From assembly GCA_900111695.1 (NCBI GenBank), contig FOHD01000007.1, forward strand, positions 62,001 to 126,000: a DNA stretch of 64,000 nucleotides, written 5' to 3'. The translations under genes and the position numbers were made by a program. Shown piece after piece: positions 1 through 8,741 of this stretch (positions within the stretch are counted from its first letter, which is position 1; every line of letters starts with the position of its first letter). The notes beneath the pieces were generated by a model. The model had not been told where the DNA came from. It saw nothing but the letters and a program-made list of their open reading frames with translations, and did no database searches. The DNA is from Olsenella sp. KH3B4 (GTDB taxonomy: Bacteria > Actinomycetota > Coriobacteriia > Coriobacteriales > Atopobiaceae).

Positions 1-175
1 AAAGCGGGTCGATGTCGACGCCCGCGCCCTTCTCCTTGCGGCGCCTGCGCTCGCGGCGGGCGACCTCTTCGTTGGAGTGGCCCGTCTCGTCAACGGTTTC
101 GAAGAGCTTCTCGGCCTCGTCGCCGGTAAGGGCTTTGGTCTGGCGACGGGCCATCTCGTTGTTCGACTTAGCCAT
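1..175 (-). CDS. Hypothetical protein, N-terminal fragment (cut by window edge)
   Basis: About 58 codons are visible before the gene leaves the window. The ATG overlaps the stop of the upstream Nudix gene (ATGGCTAA arrangement) and has a GGGGAG ribosome binding site inside that gene, so it is probably translationally coupled to it. The visible part is hydrophilic and highly charged, with a basic run (RRERRRRKEK), and has no signal peptide. I do not recognise the family. It is probably the last or a late gene of the purA-purD-nudix operon. Confidence 0.6.
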   Translation of the reverse strand, partial: MAKSNNEMARRQTKALTGDEAEKLFETVDETGHSNEEVARRERRRRKEKGAGVDIDPL

Positions 176-1022
176 CAAGCTCCCCCTCGCCTGCGGGGTC
201 ATTCACAGGACCAGCAGCCTCACCAGGCGCAAGGCGATGCGCGATTGCGTCGCAGACAAGAGCGCCCACCACGGTCTTTGCGTCCTCAATCCTACCGTCA
301 AGAACCGCGTCGACCAGCTCGGAGAGGTCAACAAGGTCCACATTGATAAACTCGTCGGCATCGGGGCTCGACTTTTGATAGCTCAGGCCCGTTGCCATGT
401 AGAGGTGAATGAGCTCGTCGCAGAAGCCATCGGACGTGGCAATGGTGGTAAGGTAGGCCATCTTCTCGGCCTGCATACCGGTCTCCTCGGCCAGCTCGCG
501 GTGGGCCGCGTCAAGCGGGTCCTCACCGGGGTCGAGCTTGCCCGCGGGAATCTCGACCGTCACGCGGTCAAGCGCCGTGCGGAACTGGCGCACCAAGCAG
601 ATGCGCCCCTCGTCCGTGAGCGCGACAATCGCCACGGCACCGGGATGACGCACCACATCACGCACGGCAGTTCGACCATCCGGGAGCTTCACACGCAGGC
701 GGTTGACGTTGAAGATGCGTCCGGTCCAGGCAACGTCCTCGGAGACAGGATGCTCTTCCAGGCTGGCGTCGCGCGGGTCATCCTCACCCAGCACCAGGTC
801 ACGTATCTGCGGAACGCCCGAGACGTGGTCCTGGCTCGAGCGGTCGCCGTCAAAGGTGAGGTCATCGGCCGCGGAGCGCATGTCCGCGGTGGCCGAGCGA
901 AGGTCGTCCATCGTGGGAACCGCCTCGACGTACTGGGGGCGAATCTGCGAATCGTCCGTGGGTGCACCCTCGTAGGAGTACCCCTCGCCCATCTCGTCGC
1001 CCGTGTCCTGCACCCGTGCCAC
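168..1022 (-). CDS. Nudix hydrolase, ADP-ribose pyrophosphatase-like
   Basis: The Nudix box is intact at residues 161-183 (GKLDPGEDPLDAAHRELAEE, then TGM), matching GX5EX7REUXEEXGU. The preceding beta strands (AIVALTDEGRICLVRQFRTA) resemble ADP-ribose pyrophosphatases, which hydrolyse ADP-ribose to AMP and ribose 5-phosphate. The substrate is inferred from family resemblance only. The start is a GTG with GGAGG nine bases upstream. The protein is 284 aa, long for the family because of a roughly 95-residue polar N-terminal extension with no recognised domain; an internal start at residue 11 is possible. It lies 52 bases downstream of purD in an apparent purine operon. Confidence 0.85.
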   Translation of the reverse strand: MARVQDTGDEMGEGYSYEGAPTDDSQIRPQYVEAVPTMDDLRSATADMRSAADDLTFDGDRSSQDHVSGVPQIRDLVLGEDDPRDASLEEHPVSEDVAWTGRIFNVNRLRVKLPDGRTAVRDVVRHPGAVAIVALTDEGRICLVRQFRTALDRVTVEIPAGKLDPGEDPLDAAHRELAEETGMQAEKMAYLTTIATSDGFCDELIHLYMATGLSYQKSSPDADEFINVDLVDLSELVDAVLDGRIEDAKTVVGALVCDAIAHRLAPGEAAGPVNDPAGEGELDG

Positions 1023-1074
1023 CGCTGTGTGCCTCCAAATACGTTGATTGCTGCGTTATGCAAGCGCTCCGGCG

Positions 1075-2370
1075 CTATCCATTGCTGCGGGGAAGAACCG
1101 CCTTGGCGCCAATGTCATGCCGCATGGTCTTGCCCTCGAAGTTGATAAGGTCGCACGCGGCGTACGCCTGGCGTCGGGCCTCCTCGAAGGTTGGCGCCAC
1201 GGCCGTCACGTCCAGCACGCGGCCACCGGCCGTGACAAGCTGCCCGCTGGCGTCGATTGCGGTACCGGCGTGGTAGACGGTGACGCCGTCCAGCGCCTCC
1301 GCGCGATCGATGCCCGTGATGGCCTTGCCCTTCTCGTAGCTTCCGGGGTAGCCCGCGCTGGTGAGAACCACCGATACGGCCCAATCATCGTCCCACGTGA
1401 CCATATTGGGCGAGAGGGTCCCCTCGTCGCAGGCGAGAAAGACGTCGATAAGGTCTGCTTGCATGCGCGGCAGGACCACCTGGGTCTCGGGATCGCCAAA
1501 GCGCGCGTTGAACTCAAGCACCTTGGGGCCGTCCTTGGTAAGCATGAAGCCACCGTACAGGCAGCCGGAGTACGTGATGCCCTCGGCGCGAAGCTCGTCG
1601 ACCACGCGCTGCTCGATGGCAACCATGGCAGCGTGCTCTTCGGGAGTGACCATGGGGACGGGCGAGTAGACGCCCATGCCACCGGTGTTGGGGCCCTTGT
1701 CGCCATCGAGGGCGCGCTTGTGATCCTGCGCGGTGGCAAGCGGCACCAACGTAGTGCCGTCGGTGAGCGCGAGAAGCGAGCACTCGGGGCCATCGAGGGT
1801 CTCCTCCACAATCACCGTGGCCCCCGCCTCGCCAAAGCGGCCCGAGAAGCACTCACGCACGCCAGCCAGGGCTTCCTCGGTGTTCTTCGCCACGATGACA
1901 CCCTTGCCTGCGGCCAGGCCGTCGGCCTTCACCACGCAAGGACCATCGAGACGACGAACGTACTCCTCGCAGGGCTCCTGCTCGGTGAAGGAGCGCCAGG
2001 CCGCGGTGGGAACACCGGCACGGGCCATGACCTGCTTGGCGAACTTCTTGGAGCCCTCCATGCGCGCAGCGGAGGCGTTGGGCCCAAAACAGGCGATGCC
2101 GGCCGAGCGCACGGCATCTGCAACGCCATCCACAAGCGGCGCCTCCGGCCCAATAACAACAAGGTCGATGCCGTTCTCGCGGGCGAAGTTTGCCACGTCG
2201 ACGGGCGAGTTCTGGTCAATGGGGGCAACCTGGGCCATGGCATCCATGCCACCGTTGCCCGGTGCCACCCAGAGGCTACCCGCACGGGGCGACTCGGCAA
2301 GCTTGGCGAGAAGCGCGTGCTCGCGCCCGCCCGCGCCCAGGAGAAGAATATCAACCTTAGAATCGCCCAC
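1075..2370 (-). CDS. purD: Phosphoribosylamine-glycine ligase (GARS)
   Basis: This cytosolic enzyme performs the second step of de novo purine synthesis: it joins 5-phosphoribosylamine and glycine using ATP to give GAR. The protein has 431 aa, the usual full length. The N-terminal motif LLGAGGREHAL (residues 10-20) and the ATP-grasp core (CVVKADGLAAGKGVIVA, LEFNARFGDPETQ) are clear. The start is a GTG preceded by GAGGGAT. It lies 66 bases downstream of purA, consistent with one purine operon. Confidence 0.97.
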   Translation of the reverse strand: MGDSKVDILLLGAGGREHALLAKLAESPRAGSLWVAPGNGGMDAMAQVAPIDQNSPVDVANFARENGIDLVVIGPEAPLVDGVADAVRSAGIACFGPNASAARMEGSKKFAKQVMARAGVPTAAWRSFTEQEPCEEYVRRLDGPCVVKADGLAAGKGVIVAKNTEEALAGVRECFSGRFGEAGATVIVEETLDGPECSLLALTDGTTLVPLATAQDHKRALDGDKGPNTGGMGVYSPVPMVTPEEHAAMVAIEQRVVDELRAEGITYSGCLYGGFMLTKDGPKVLEFNARFGDPETQVVLPRMQADLIDVFLACDEGTLSPNMVTWDDDWAVSVVLTSAGYPGSYEKGKAITGIDRAEALDGVTVYHAGTAIDASGQLVTAGGRVLDVTAVAPTFEEARRQAYAACDLINFEGKTMRHDIGAKAVLPRSNG

Positions 2371-2436
2371 GTGTCATCCCTCGTTTCTCGCAATGGCATG
2401 ACGCGCCCGGACGATCCGGGCGCGTCGGCGTGTTAT

Positions 2437-3717
2437 CTAGTCCCAGTAGCGGTTGATGGTCTGCTCGCGGTCGGGGCCCACCGTGATGATGGAGACGCGC
2501 ACGCCAGCCAGCTGCTCGAGGAAGTCGATGTAGTCCTTGGCCTCGCGCGGGAGCTGGTAGAAGTTGCGCACGCCAGAGATGTCGCACTTCCAGCCAGGCA
2601 GGGTCTCGTAGACAGGCTTGGCGTGGTAGAAGACAGACTGGTGCTCGGGAACCGTGGTGTAGCGCTTGCCGTCGCACTCGTAGGCAACGCAGACCTTAAT
2701 CTCGTCCAGGCAGCCAAGGACGTCGAGCTTGGTGATCGCCAGGTCGGTAAGGCCGTTCACGCGGGCCGCGTAGTTCACGACCACGGCGTCATACCAGCCG
2801 CAACGACGCTTGCGGCCAGTGGTCACACCATACTCGTGGCCAACCTCGCCAAGCTTGTCGCCCACCTCATCGAAGAGCTCCGTGGGGAACGGGCCCGAGC
2901 CAACGCGCGTGAGATAGGCCTTTGCGACGCCCAGCACGCGGTCGATGCGGGTGGGACCAACGCCCGAGCCCGTCACGGCGCCGCCGGCGGTGCAGTTGGA
3001 GGAGGTCACGAAGGGGTAGGTGCCGTGGTCGATGTCGAGCATGGTGGCCTGCGCGCCCTCGAAGAGGATGTTCTTGCCGGCCTCGAGCTGCTCATTGAGG
3101 AACAGGGAGCTCTCCACGATGTACGGACGGATGCGCTCGGCGTAGGGCAGGTAGGTCTCGCAGATCTGGTCCACGGTGTAGGTGGGCAGCTCGTAGACCT
3201 TCTCGAGGATGGGATTGGTGTAGGCAAGGGCAGCCTCGAGCTTCTCGCGGAAGATCTTCTCGTCCAGCATGTCCTGGATGCGCAGGCCGGTGCGGTTCAT
3301 CTTGTCCATGTAGCAGGGTCCAACGCCGCGCTTGGTGGTGCCAATGAGGTTCTTGCCGAGCTTCTTCTCGTGCGCGCCGTCAAGGTCCTTGTGGTACGGC
3401 ATCACGATGTGGGCGTTGCCGGAAATCTTGAGGTCCTTGCAGGAGATGCCCTGGGTCTCGAGCGTATCAATCTCACCGAGAAGGACCTCGGGGTCGACAA
3501 TGCAGCCGTTACCAATCACGGGGTAGACGCCCTGGTACATGACGCCCGAGGGAACCTGGTGAAGGGCGAGCTTGTGGCCGCCGGCAATGACGGTGTGACC
3601 CGCATTGGCTCCGCCAGCGTAACGGCAGACAACGTCGAACTCGCCGGAAATGAGGTCTGTCACCTTACCCTTGCCCTCGTCGCCCCACTGCGTACCCACG
3701 AGAACTGATGCAGGCAT
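2437..3717 (-). CDS. purA: Adenylosuccinate synthetase
   Basis: It converts IMP, aspartate and GTP to adenylosuccinate, the first committed step from IMP to AMP. The protein is 426 aa, standard for the family. The GTP-binding loop QWGDEGKGK at residues 10-18 carries the catalytic Asp13, and NAGHTV follows. The C-terminal half is intact (TTGRKRRCGWYD). The ATG has a strong GGGGGAG site. It heads a purA-purD-nudix operon; purB, for the next step, is elsewhere in the window at 60.4 kb. Confidence 0.98.
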   Translation of the reverse strand: MPASVLVGTQWGDEGKGKVTDLISGEFDVVCRYAGGANAGHTVIAGGHKLALHQVPSGVMYQGVYPVIGNGCIVDPEVLLGEIDTLETQGISCKDLKISGNAHIVMPYHKDLDGAHEKKLGKNLIGTTKRGVGPCYMDKMNRTGLRIQDMLDEKIFREKLEAALAYTNPILEKVYELPTYTVDQICETYLPYAERIRPYIVESSLFLNEQLEAGKNILFEGAQATMLDIDHGTYPFVTSSNCTAGGAVTGSGVGPTRIDRVLGVAKAYLTRVGSGPFPTELFDEVGDKLGEVGHEYGVTTGRKRRCGWYDAVVVNYAARVNGLTDLAITKLDVLGCLDEIKVCVAYECDGKRYTTVPEHQSVFYHAKPVYETLPGWKCDISGVRNFYQLPREAKDYIDFLEQLAGVRVSIITVGPDREQTINRYWD

Positions 3718-3786
3718 TGCTCCCCCTCAAAAGAGTGTGATAGATTGGGCGGCCGGCGCTTGGCACACGGCGCCCCTAACCACGCA

Positions 3787-3823
3787 AGTATACGGCATGG
3801 CCAGCGGTTATCGTGAGCCATGC
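3787..3823 (-). promoter_or_regulatory. Candidate purA promoter with inverted repeat
   Basis: On the minus strand a TATACT -10-like hexamer lies at 3792-3787. Immediately upstream is an inverted repeat, GCATGGC (3817-3823 arm) and GCCATGC (3795-3801 arm), with a 15-base spacer, overlapping where a -35 box would be. No good -35 hexamer is visible, so an activator or repressor site is possible. This is inference from position; I know of no matching regulator motif. Confidence 0.3.
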
Positions 3824-3916
3824 AACAGGGTCCGGAAACATCCCACAGCCCAAACAAGTACTCGCTGGCCCGGCGCGGACGCACTGGCCGAGGTGCCGGC
3901 GAGAGGGACGTGGGCG

Positions 3917-5308
3917 CTAGTCGTCGTAGTGCGTCGTGACCTCGAGGAACTTGGTCTTGTTGCCCACAAAGGTGAGTGGCACGTCGCCGAGGGCGCCGGA
4001 GCGGTTCTTCGCGATGATGAAGTTGGTGACGCCCATGTCCGGGCGGTCGTCTCGGGCGGCCTCCTCCTCGTCCATGGATCGGTCGAGGAGAATGACGATG
4101 TCGGCGTCCTGCTCGATTGCGCCGGATTCGCGCAGGTCCGAGAGCTCGGGGCGCTTGCCGGTGCGCTCGGTCACGCGACGGGAGAGCTGGGACAGGGCAA
4201 TAACGGGACACTCAAGGTCCTTGGCCATGATCTTGATGCCACGCGACATCTCGGAGACCTCGGTGGCACGGCTGTCCGCTCGACGCATGCCGGCGGGCGG
4301 CGAAAGGAGCTGCAGGTAGTCCACCACAACGAGGCCGAGCTTCTTGCCATGGAGCATGCGGCGCGCCTTTGCTCGAATCTCGGTAACCGTGGTGCCAGGC
4401 GTGTCATCGATCATGATGTCCAGGCCCGAGAGCTCGTCTGTGCCGCGGATGAGCTCGGGCCACTGGTCGTTCTGGATGTGGGCAGAGCGAATCTCCTGCA
4501 GGCCCACGCCCGACTGGGCCGACAGCAGGCGCTGGGCGATCTCGATCTTGCTCATCTCAAGCGAGAAGAACGCGACGGAGGCGCCGTTGAACGCCGCATT
4601 CACGGCAAGGTTCAGCGCGAAGGAGGTTTTGCCCACGCCGGGTCGCGCGCCAATGACGATCATCTGGCCAGGTCGCAGACCCAGGAGCTTGGAGTCGATG
4701 GTGGGGAAGCCTGTCCTGACGCCCAGCTCGGCGGTTTGGTTCTCGCACATGTCCGAGAGCTGGTCGAAGAGATCGCTCATGATGGAGCCGATGGGCTGGT
4801 AGCTCGAGCGCACATCCCTGTTGGTAACGTCGAGCAGCATCTTCTCGGCCTTGTCAACGACCTCCTTGGTGTCCTCGGGAGCATCGTAGGCAAGCGCGGT
4901 GATTTGCGCGGCGGCAGAGATCATCCGGCGCAGCGTGGAGTCACGGCGCAGCATCTCCACGTGACGGCGCCAGCCCACCAAAGCCAGCGAGTTGTTGCCA
5001 AGGTCCAGGAGATAGGGCCTGCCGCCCACGCGCTCCAGCTCGCCCTGGCTCTTGAGGAAGTCTGCAAGCGAGATGGTGTCCACCGCCATGTTGCGGTCGA
5101 ACATCTCGCGCATGGCAAGGTAGATCTTGCGGTTGGAGGGAATGTAGAAGTCATCCGGCTCCAGCTCGATGAGGCATTCCTGCAGCACGTCCTGCGAGAT
5201 CATCATGGCGGAGAGGACCGAGGACTCGGCCTCGGGGTCCTGCGGCATCGCAACGTCCGACGTCGCCGTCATCTGGGTTGGGTTGATGTCGTAGCCGTCC
5301 TGTGCCAC
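3917..5308 (-). CDS. dnaB: Replicative DNA helicase DnaB
   Basis: This is the hexameric 5'-3' helicase that unwinds DNA at the fork. The protein is 463 aa. The N-terminal DnaB domain (PQDPEAESSVLSAMM) is followed by the RecA-like domain with Walker A GARPGVGKTSFALN (around residue 225), Walker B VVVDYLQLLS and an intact C-terminal arginine-finger region. No intein is present. The start is a GTG with GGAGGGAG upstream. It is separated from rplI by a 499-base spacer that holds a hairpin and three DnaA-box-like 9-mers, so it probably has its own promoter. Confidence 0.97.
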   Translation of the reverse strand: MAQDGYDINPTQMTATSDVAMPQDPEAESSVLSAMMISQDVLQECLIELEPDDFYIPSNRKIYLAMREMFDRNMAVDTISLADFLKSQGELERVGGRPYLLDLGNNSLALVGWRRHVEMLRRDSTLRRMISAAAQITALAYDAPEDTKEVVDKAEKMLLDVTNRDVRSSYQPIGSIMSDLFDQLSDMCENQTAELGVRTGFPTIDSKLLGLRPGQMIVIGARPGVGKTSFALNLAVNAAFNGASVAFFSLEMSKIEIAQRLLSAQSGVGLQEIRSAHIQNDQWPELIRGTDELSGLDIMIDDTPGTTVTEIRAKARRMLHGKKLGLVVVDYLQLLSPPAGMRRADSRATEVSEMSRGIKIMAKDLECPVIALSQLSRRVTERTGKRPELSDLRESGAIEQDADIVILLDRSMDEEEAARDDRPDMGVTNFIIAKNRSGALGDVPLTFVGNKTKFLEVTTHYDD

Positions 5309-5454
5309 GAGCCTACTCCCTCCTGCTTGCGCGCCGCCCGACTGCCCAGGATGCTACCGCATTGCGCGCGTGTGGTGCCTTTGTCTGCCATTTAGCCGAT
5401 ACAAGCCCTCTACCTGCGGCAAGAGAGGAGAAGGCCAAAGTCTTCTACATGCAA

Positions 5455-5510
5455 TGTTGAAAACGCCTCTCGCTGAGCGGGCATTTTGAGAGTTTTCAAC
5501 GTTTTCAACA
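5455..5510. promoter_or_regulatory. Cluster of three DnaA-box-like 9-mers upstream of dnaB
   Basis: TGTTGAAAAC lies at 5455-5464 in one orientation, and two head-to-tail copies of GTTTTCAAC lie at 5492-5500 and 5501-5510. The same 9-mer (TTTTCAACA) recurs in the dnaA-rpmH origin region of this window. The sites sit about 150-200 bases upstream of the dnaB start. Binding of DnaA or another factor is inferred; the recurrence of the motif is seen directly. The rest of the 5309-5807 spacer shows no gene. Confidence 0.45.
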
Positions 5511-5666
5511 ATTTCGCGAACGGCCGGAAAGAGACCGGGAAGCTCATCTTGCTCAATCGCCTTAAATATTCATTACGAACGAGATGCACCTGCATGTTTG
5601 GCTCGATTATCCGGAATCTGTACGTTTTCCCAGTTAGACGGGCCAATAAAATGCATTTTTCGAGCG

Positions 5667-5701
5667 TTTGCCCCGCATGCCACTCGTGCATGCGGGGCAA
5701 A
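5667..5701 (-). terminator. Hairpin downstream of rplI
   Basis: A perfect 14-bp stem (TTTGCCCCGCATGC and its complement) closes a 7-base loop, just downstream of rplI and upstream of the dnaB promoter region. No U-tract follows on either strand, so the terminator role is inferred from position and stem strength. Confidence 0.5.
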
Positions 5702-5807
5702 TTTGTGGTAATGCGCTTACCCACCGTACCCTGAGGCCCCTACCCCTGACCTGCGGGAATTGTTGAAATCCCCAGTTGAGGGCAGGTCTGGTCGAAAACT
5801 CCGAGAG

Positions 5808-6347
5808 TTACTCGGCAGCCTCGGTGGTCTCGGCAGCCTCGTCCGCGGCCTCAGCGACCTCGGGCTCAGCGGCCTCCTCGGCCGCGGGCTGCTCGGCAAC
5901 GGGCTCATCGCCAACGAGGACGATGACCTTCGCGTTGATCTCGCGGTAGAGGTTGATCTCGACGGCGTGGCGGCCGGCAGTCTTGATGGTGGCGCCACGG
6001 ACGATGCGCTTGCGGTCAACGTCGACGCCGAGCTGCGCCTTGATGGCGTCAACGATCTGCTGCGAGGTGACGGAGCCAAAGAGCTGGCCCTCCTCGCCAA
6101 TCTTCGCGTCGACCTTCACGAGCTTCTCGTCGAGGACAGCCTTGGTTGCCTCGGCGTTGGCGATACGCTCGGCCTCGCGCTTGGCAATGCTGCTGCGGCG
6201 CTGCTCGAGCTGCTTGAGGTTGCCCGGGGTGGCAGGCTGGGCGATCTTGTTGCGGAAGAGGTAGTTCTCCGCATAGCCCTGGGCCACGTCGACGACGTCG
6301 CCCTCTCCGCCCTTGCCCCGGAGCTCACCCAGGAGGATGACTTTCAT
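5808..6347 (-). CDS. rplI: 50S ribosomal protein L9
   Basis: This structural protein of the large ribosomal subunit binds 23S rRNA. The N-terminal RNA-binding domain (MKVILLGELRGKGGEGDVVDV, GYAENYLFRNKIA) and the C-terminal domain (LFGSVTSQQIVDAI) are intact. At 179 aa it exceeds the usual roughly 150, because of an acidic Ala/Glu-rich tail over the last 30 residues. It is the last gene of the rpsF-ssb-rpsR-DUF2232-rplI operon, an arrangement common in Gram-positive bacteria. Confidence 0.97.
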   Translation of the reverse strand: MKVILLGELRGKGGEGDVVDVAQGYAENYLFRNKIAQPATPGNLKQLEQRRSSIAKREAERIANAEATKAVLDEKLVKVDAKIGEEGQLFGSVTSQQIVDAIKAQLGVDVDRKRIVRGATIKTAGRHAVEINLYREINAKVIVLVGDEPVAEQPAAEEAAEPEVAEAADEAAETTEAAE

Positions 6348-6382
6348 GGGACACTCCTTCGTTCAGTCGGCTATGCCGACTT

Positions 6383-7450
6383 CTAATCTTGATCCGCGTT
6401 GCTCTGGACGGTGGTCTTCACGCCCCTGGGAAGGTGACGGAAGTTCTTCCACACATCGACAAGCCCCACGATGGTCATGACGTAAAACTGGTCTTCGAGA
6501 ACGAGCCCGGCGACGATGGTGCACGCGCCTGCGAACGCCCCCACGTGCCTGGTCCTGATGAGCCAGGCGATGATGGCAAAGCCCTGGACCGCAAATGCAA
6601 TCCTCAGCGCCACCAGGAGGTTGGCCGAAACCATGTTCACGGCGTTGGTGAACGCCTGCGGGACCACACGCACCGCCGCAATGCCGAGGATGTCGGCCAC
6701 GAGGACTCCAACGAGCCACACGGGCACGTCGTAATCCACAAGCGATGGCATGGAGACGCGAAGTCCTTCTCGCCTCGCCGACGCACAGGCGCCGAGAAGT
6801 GCGCAGACGAACTCGACCAAGGCGACAACGAGGTATGCGCTGGGCCAGTAGAGCTGGAGCATTGCGCGCAGGGCCTCAATCTGGGCCACGGCCGAGACCG
6901 ACGCCACACCAATGCTGCTGGCGTACTCGTTCACAAGCTGCGTGATCATGTTGGCGATGGAGGAGTCCATCGACTGCAGCTGGATGGCGTCGACGCCTAT
7001 GAGTGCGAGCGTGCCGCACCCCACAAGCGCAAACGTAACCGAGAGCGACAGCCTACTGCGCGAGATGGCCCATGCCGTCACGATGCCTAGAGTGCAGGCA
7101 ACAAGAACGCTGGGCACCGTTGCAACCTGTACCACGAGCGCTACGACAGCCGCCGGCACTAACGTGCAAGCGAGCGTCGCGAGTGCCTGCAGACGGTTAC
7201 GAGCAGCCAAGGTGACAACTGCACCGTAACCTACGGCAAAGCACCCAAGCATGGGGATGTACCCGGCAATAACGCCACCGAGTGCACAGATGACGAGACC
7301 GGCAACGAGCGACGAACCGCCGCGCGGTGCCTGTGCGCCGCCCTCCGTAGGAACGATTCCGCCCTGCTCGGGCAAACCATCCTTGGAGCGAGACGCATCC
7401 CAGAGCGCAAGTGCCCTGGTCTGCTCATCTGTGCGCTTCTCCACCGTCAT
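6383..7450 (-). CDS. DUF2232 (YybS-like) membrane protein
   Basis: This 355-aa protein has a hydrophilic N-terminus of about 45 residues followed by around eight hydrophobic segments, so it is an integral membrane protein. Its place between rpsR and rplI is where YybS/DUF2232 proteins occur in Firmicutes and some actinobacteria, and the hydrophobic pattern fits that family. The function is unknown. It lies 30 bases downstream of rpsR and 35 bases upstream of rplI, so it is co-transcribed with ribosomal genes. Confidence 0.75.
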   Translation of the reverse strand: MTVEKRTDEQTRALALWDASRSKDGLPEQGGIVPTEGGAQAPRGGSSLVAGLVICALGGVIAGYIPMLGCFAVGYGAVVTLAARNRLQALATLACTLVPAAVVALVVQVATVPSVLVACTLGIVTAWAISRSRLSLSVTFALVGCGTLALIGVDAIQLQSMDSSIANMITQLVNEYASSIGVASVSAVAQIEALRAMLQLYWPSAYLVVALVEFVCALLGACASARREGLRVSMPSLVDYDVPVWLVGVLVADILGIAAVRVVPQAFTNAVNMVSANLLVALRIAFAVQGFAIIAWLIRTRHVGAFAGACTIVAGLVLEDQFYVMTIVGLVDVWKNFRHLPRGVKTTVQSNADQD

Positions 7451-7480
7451 GACCTAGTGGTTCTCTCTCGAACCCCGCAC

Positions 7481-7759
7481 CTAGCCGCGGTTGCGGCCAC
7501 CGCGGCTGGAGACCACGGGGACGGTGTAGGGCAGGAGCGCCATAACGCGGGCGCGCTTGATGGCAACCGCGATATCGTGCTGGTGCTGCGTGCAGGCGCC
7601 AGTGACGCGACGGGGCTTAATCTTGCCACGGTCGGTCATGAACTTGCGGAGGAGCTGCACATCCTTGTAGTCGATGTACTCGGTTTCCTCCTTGCAGAAC
7701 TGGCAGTACTTGCGACGCGGCTGGCGCTGAAACTCTTGCTTTTTCTGCTGCTGAGCCAT
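7481..7759 (-). CDS. rpsR: 30S ribosomal protein S18
   Basis: This small-subunit protein pairs with S6 on the 16S rRNA platform. The protein is 92 aa. The core ([38 protein letters not shown]) is characteristic. An N-terminal CQFC pair suggests the zinc-binding (C+) form, although only one CXXC is visible, with one further Cys in TGAC. The start is an ATG. It is the third gene of the rpsF operon. Confidence 0.97.
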   Translation of the reverse strand: MAQQQKKQEFQRQPRRKYCQFCKEETEYIDYKDVQLLRKFMTDRGKIKPRRVTGACTQHQHDIAVAIKRARVMALLPYTVPVVSSRGGRNRG

Positions 7760-7806
7760 GTCTGGTTTGCCTTTCTAACGGCGGCCCTGGGGCCGCCTAA
7801 CTGTTA

Positions 7807-8346
7807 CTAGAACGGAATGTCCTCGTCGTACACGTCTGCCGCGGGGGGCGTGGAAACAGGCGGCGCTGCCGGTGCGGGTGCGGAGTAGCCCGGCTGCGCG
7901 GGATACTGCGCGGGCGCTGCCGGCTGGGGTGCCGCGGCGTAGGGAGCCTGCTGGACCTGCTGAGGCGCACCATACTGCGGCGCAGGGGCAGTCTGCTGCG
8001 GAGCGGCGGCCTGGTTCCTGGACGAGAGGAACTCGACCTCGTCCACGACGACCTCGAGCTTGCTGCGACGCTGACCTTCCTTGGTCTCCCAGGAGCTATA
8101 GCGGAGCTTGCCCTCGATAGCGACCTTGGAGCCCTTGCTGAGGTAGCGCGAGAGCGGTTCGGCACGAGCGCCAAACACGACGCAGTCGACGAAGTTGGGC
8201 ACGTCCTCCCACTCGCCGGTCTGCTGGTTGCGACGACGGTCATTGACTGCGACACCAAAGGAGAGTACCTGGGTGCCACCGCCGGTAGAACGAAGCTCCG
8301 GGTCCCTGGTGAGGTTGCCCGAAATGTTCACCCTGTTAATGCTCAC
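7807..8346 (-). CDS. ssb: Single-stranded DNA-binding protein
   Basis: It coats single-stranded DNA during replication, repair and recombination. The OB-fold domain covers about residues 1-110 (SINRVNISGNLTRDPELRST). A Pro/Gln/Ala-rich linker follows, and the acidic tip DEDIPF is the partner-docking tail. I chose the GTG at 8346, which gives the family-typical start and 179 aa with AGAGG about 11 bases upstream. The GTG at 8355 is an alternative but lies almost on the ribosome site. It lies between rpsF and rpsR, the classical arrangement. Confidence 0.95.
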   Translation of the reverse strand: MSINRVNISGNLTRDPELRSTGGGTQVLSFGVAVNDRRRNQQTGEWEDVPNFVDCVVFGARAEPLSRYLSKGSKVAIEGKLRYSSWETKEGQRRSKLEVVVDEVEFLSSRNQAAAPQQTAPAPQYGAPQQVQQAPYAAAPQPAAPAQYPAQPGYSAPAPAAPPVSTPPAADVYDEDIPF

Positions 8347-8393
8347 GTTGCTCACTACCTCTCTGTGCGGGCGCATGGCCCGCCTTCCGCTGG

Positions 8394-8687
8394 CTAGTCC
8401 TTGTCCGTGCGGGCCACGATCATGTGGCGCTTGACGGCATCGCTGATGCGCAGGACTCGGTCGAGCTCTGCGATCTGGGAAGGATCTGCGTGGAAGTTGA
8501 TGAGGGTGTAGTCACCCTCGGTGAGGTGGTCGATCTCATAGGCGAGCTTGCGCTTGCCCCAATCCTCAACGGAGCCGACGGTACCGCCGTCAGTGGTGAT
8601 AGCGACCTCGATGCGCTTCATGACGCCAGCGCGAGTCTCCTCGTTGCTCGTGGGATCGACGAAGAACAGCAGTTCATAAGCCTTCAT
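8394..8687 (-). CDS. rpsF: 30S ribosomal protein S6
   Basis: S6 binds 16S rRNA together with S18. The protein is 97 aa, and the family core (YELLFFVDP, WGKRKLAYEIDHLTEGDYTL, RHMIVART) is intact. The ATG has a near-perfect AGGAGGTGA ribosome site, which fixes this start against longer in-frame options. It is the first gene of the rpsF-ssb-rpsR-DUF2232-rplI operon. Confidence 0.97.
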   Translation of the reverse strand: MKAYELLFFVDPTSNEETRAGVMKRIEVAITTDGGTVGSVEDWGKRKLAYEIDHLTEGDYTLINFHADPSQIAELDRVLRISDAVKRHMIVARTDKD

Positions 8688-8712
8688 GGTGTCACCTCCT
8701 CTGGGCTGATGG

Positions 8713-8741
8713 CCCTGGATCGTGAAGGTTTGCGTCCAGGG
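8713..8741 (-). promoter_or_regulatory. Hairpin in the rpsF leader
   Basis: A 7-bp stem (CCCTGGA/TCCAGGG) with a 15-base loop sits about 10 bases before the rpsF ribosome binding site. rpsF operons in several phyla have an S6:S18-binding leader RNA. This loop does not obviously show the CCG box I would expect, so an autoregulatory role is only a possibility. Confidence 0.25.

Noticed and set aside
1048..3708. 886-codon plus-strand ORF
   Set aside because: It is antisense to purD and purA, with low-complexity His/Val/Ala composition. It is a product of high GC3 in the real genes.
3718..3916. Purine riboswitch upstream of purA
   Set aside because: No purine-aptamer loop sequences are seen; only an inverted repeat near the -10.
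5410..5724. 104-codon minus-strand ORF between rplI and dnaB
   Set aside because: It runs through the perfect hairpin at 5667-5701 and the box cluster, has no ribosome site, and has composition unlike the neighbours.
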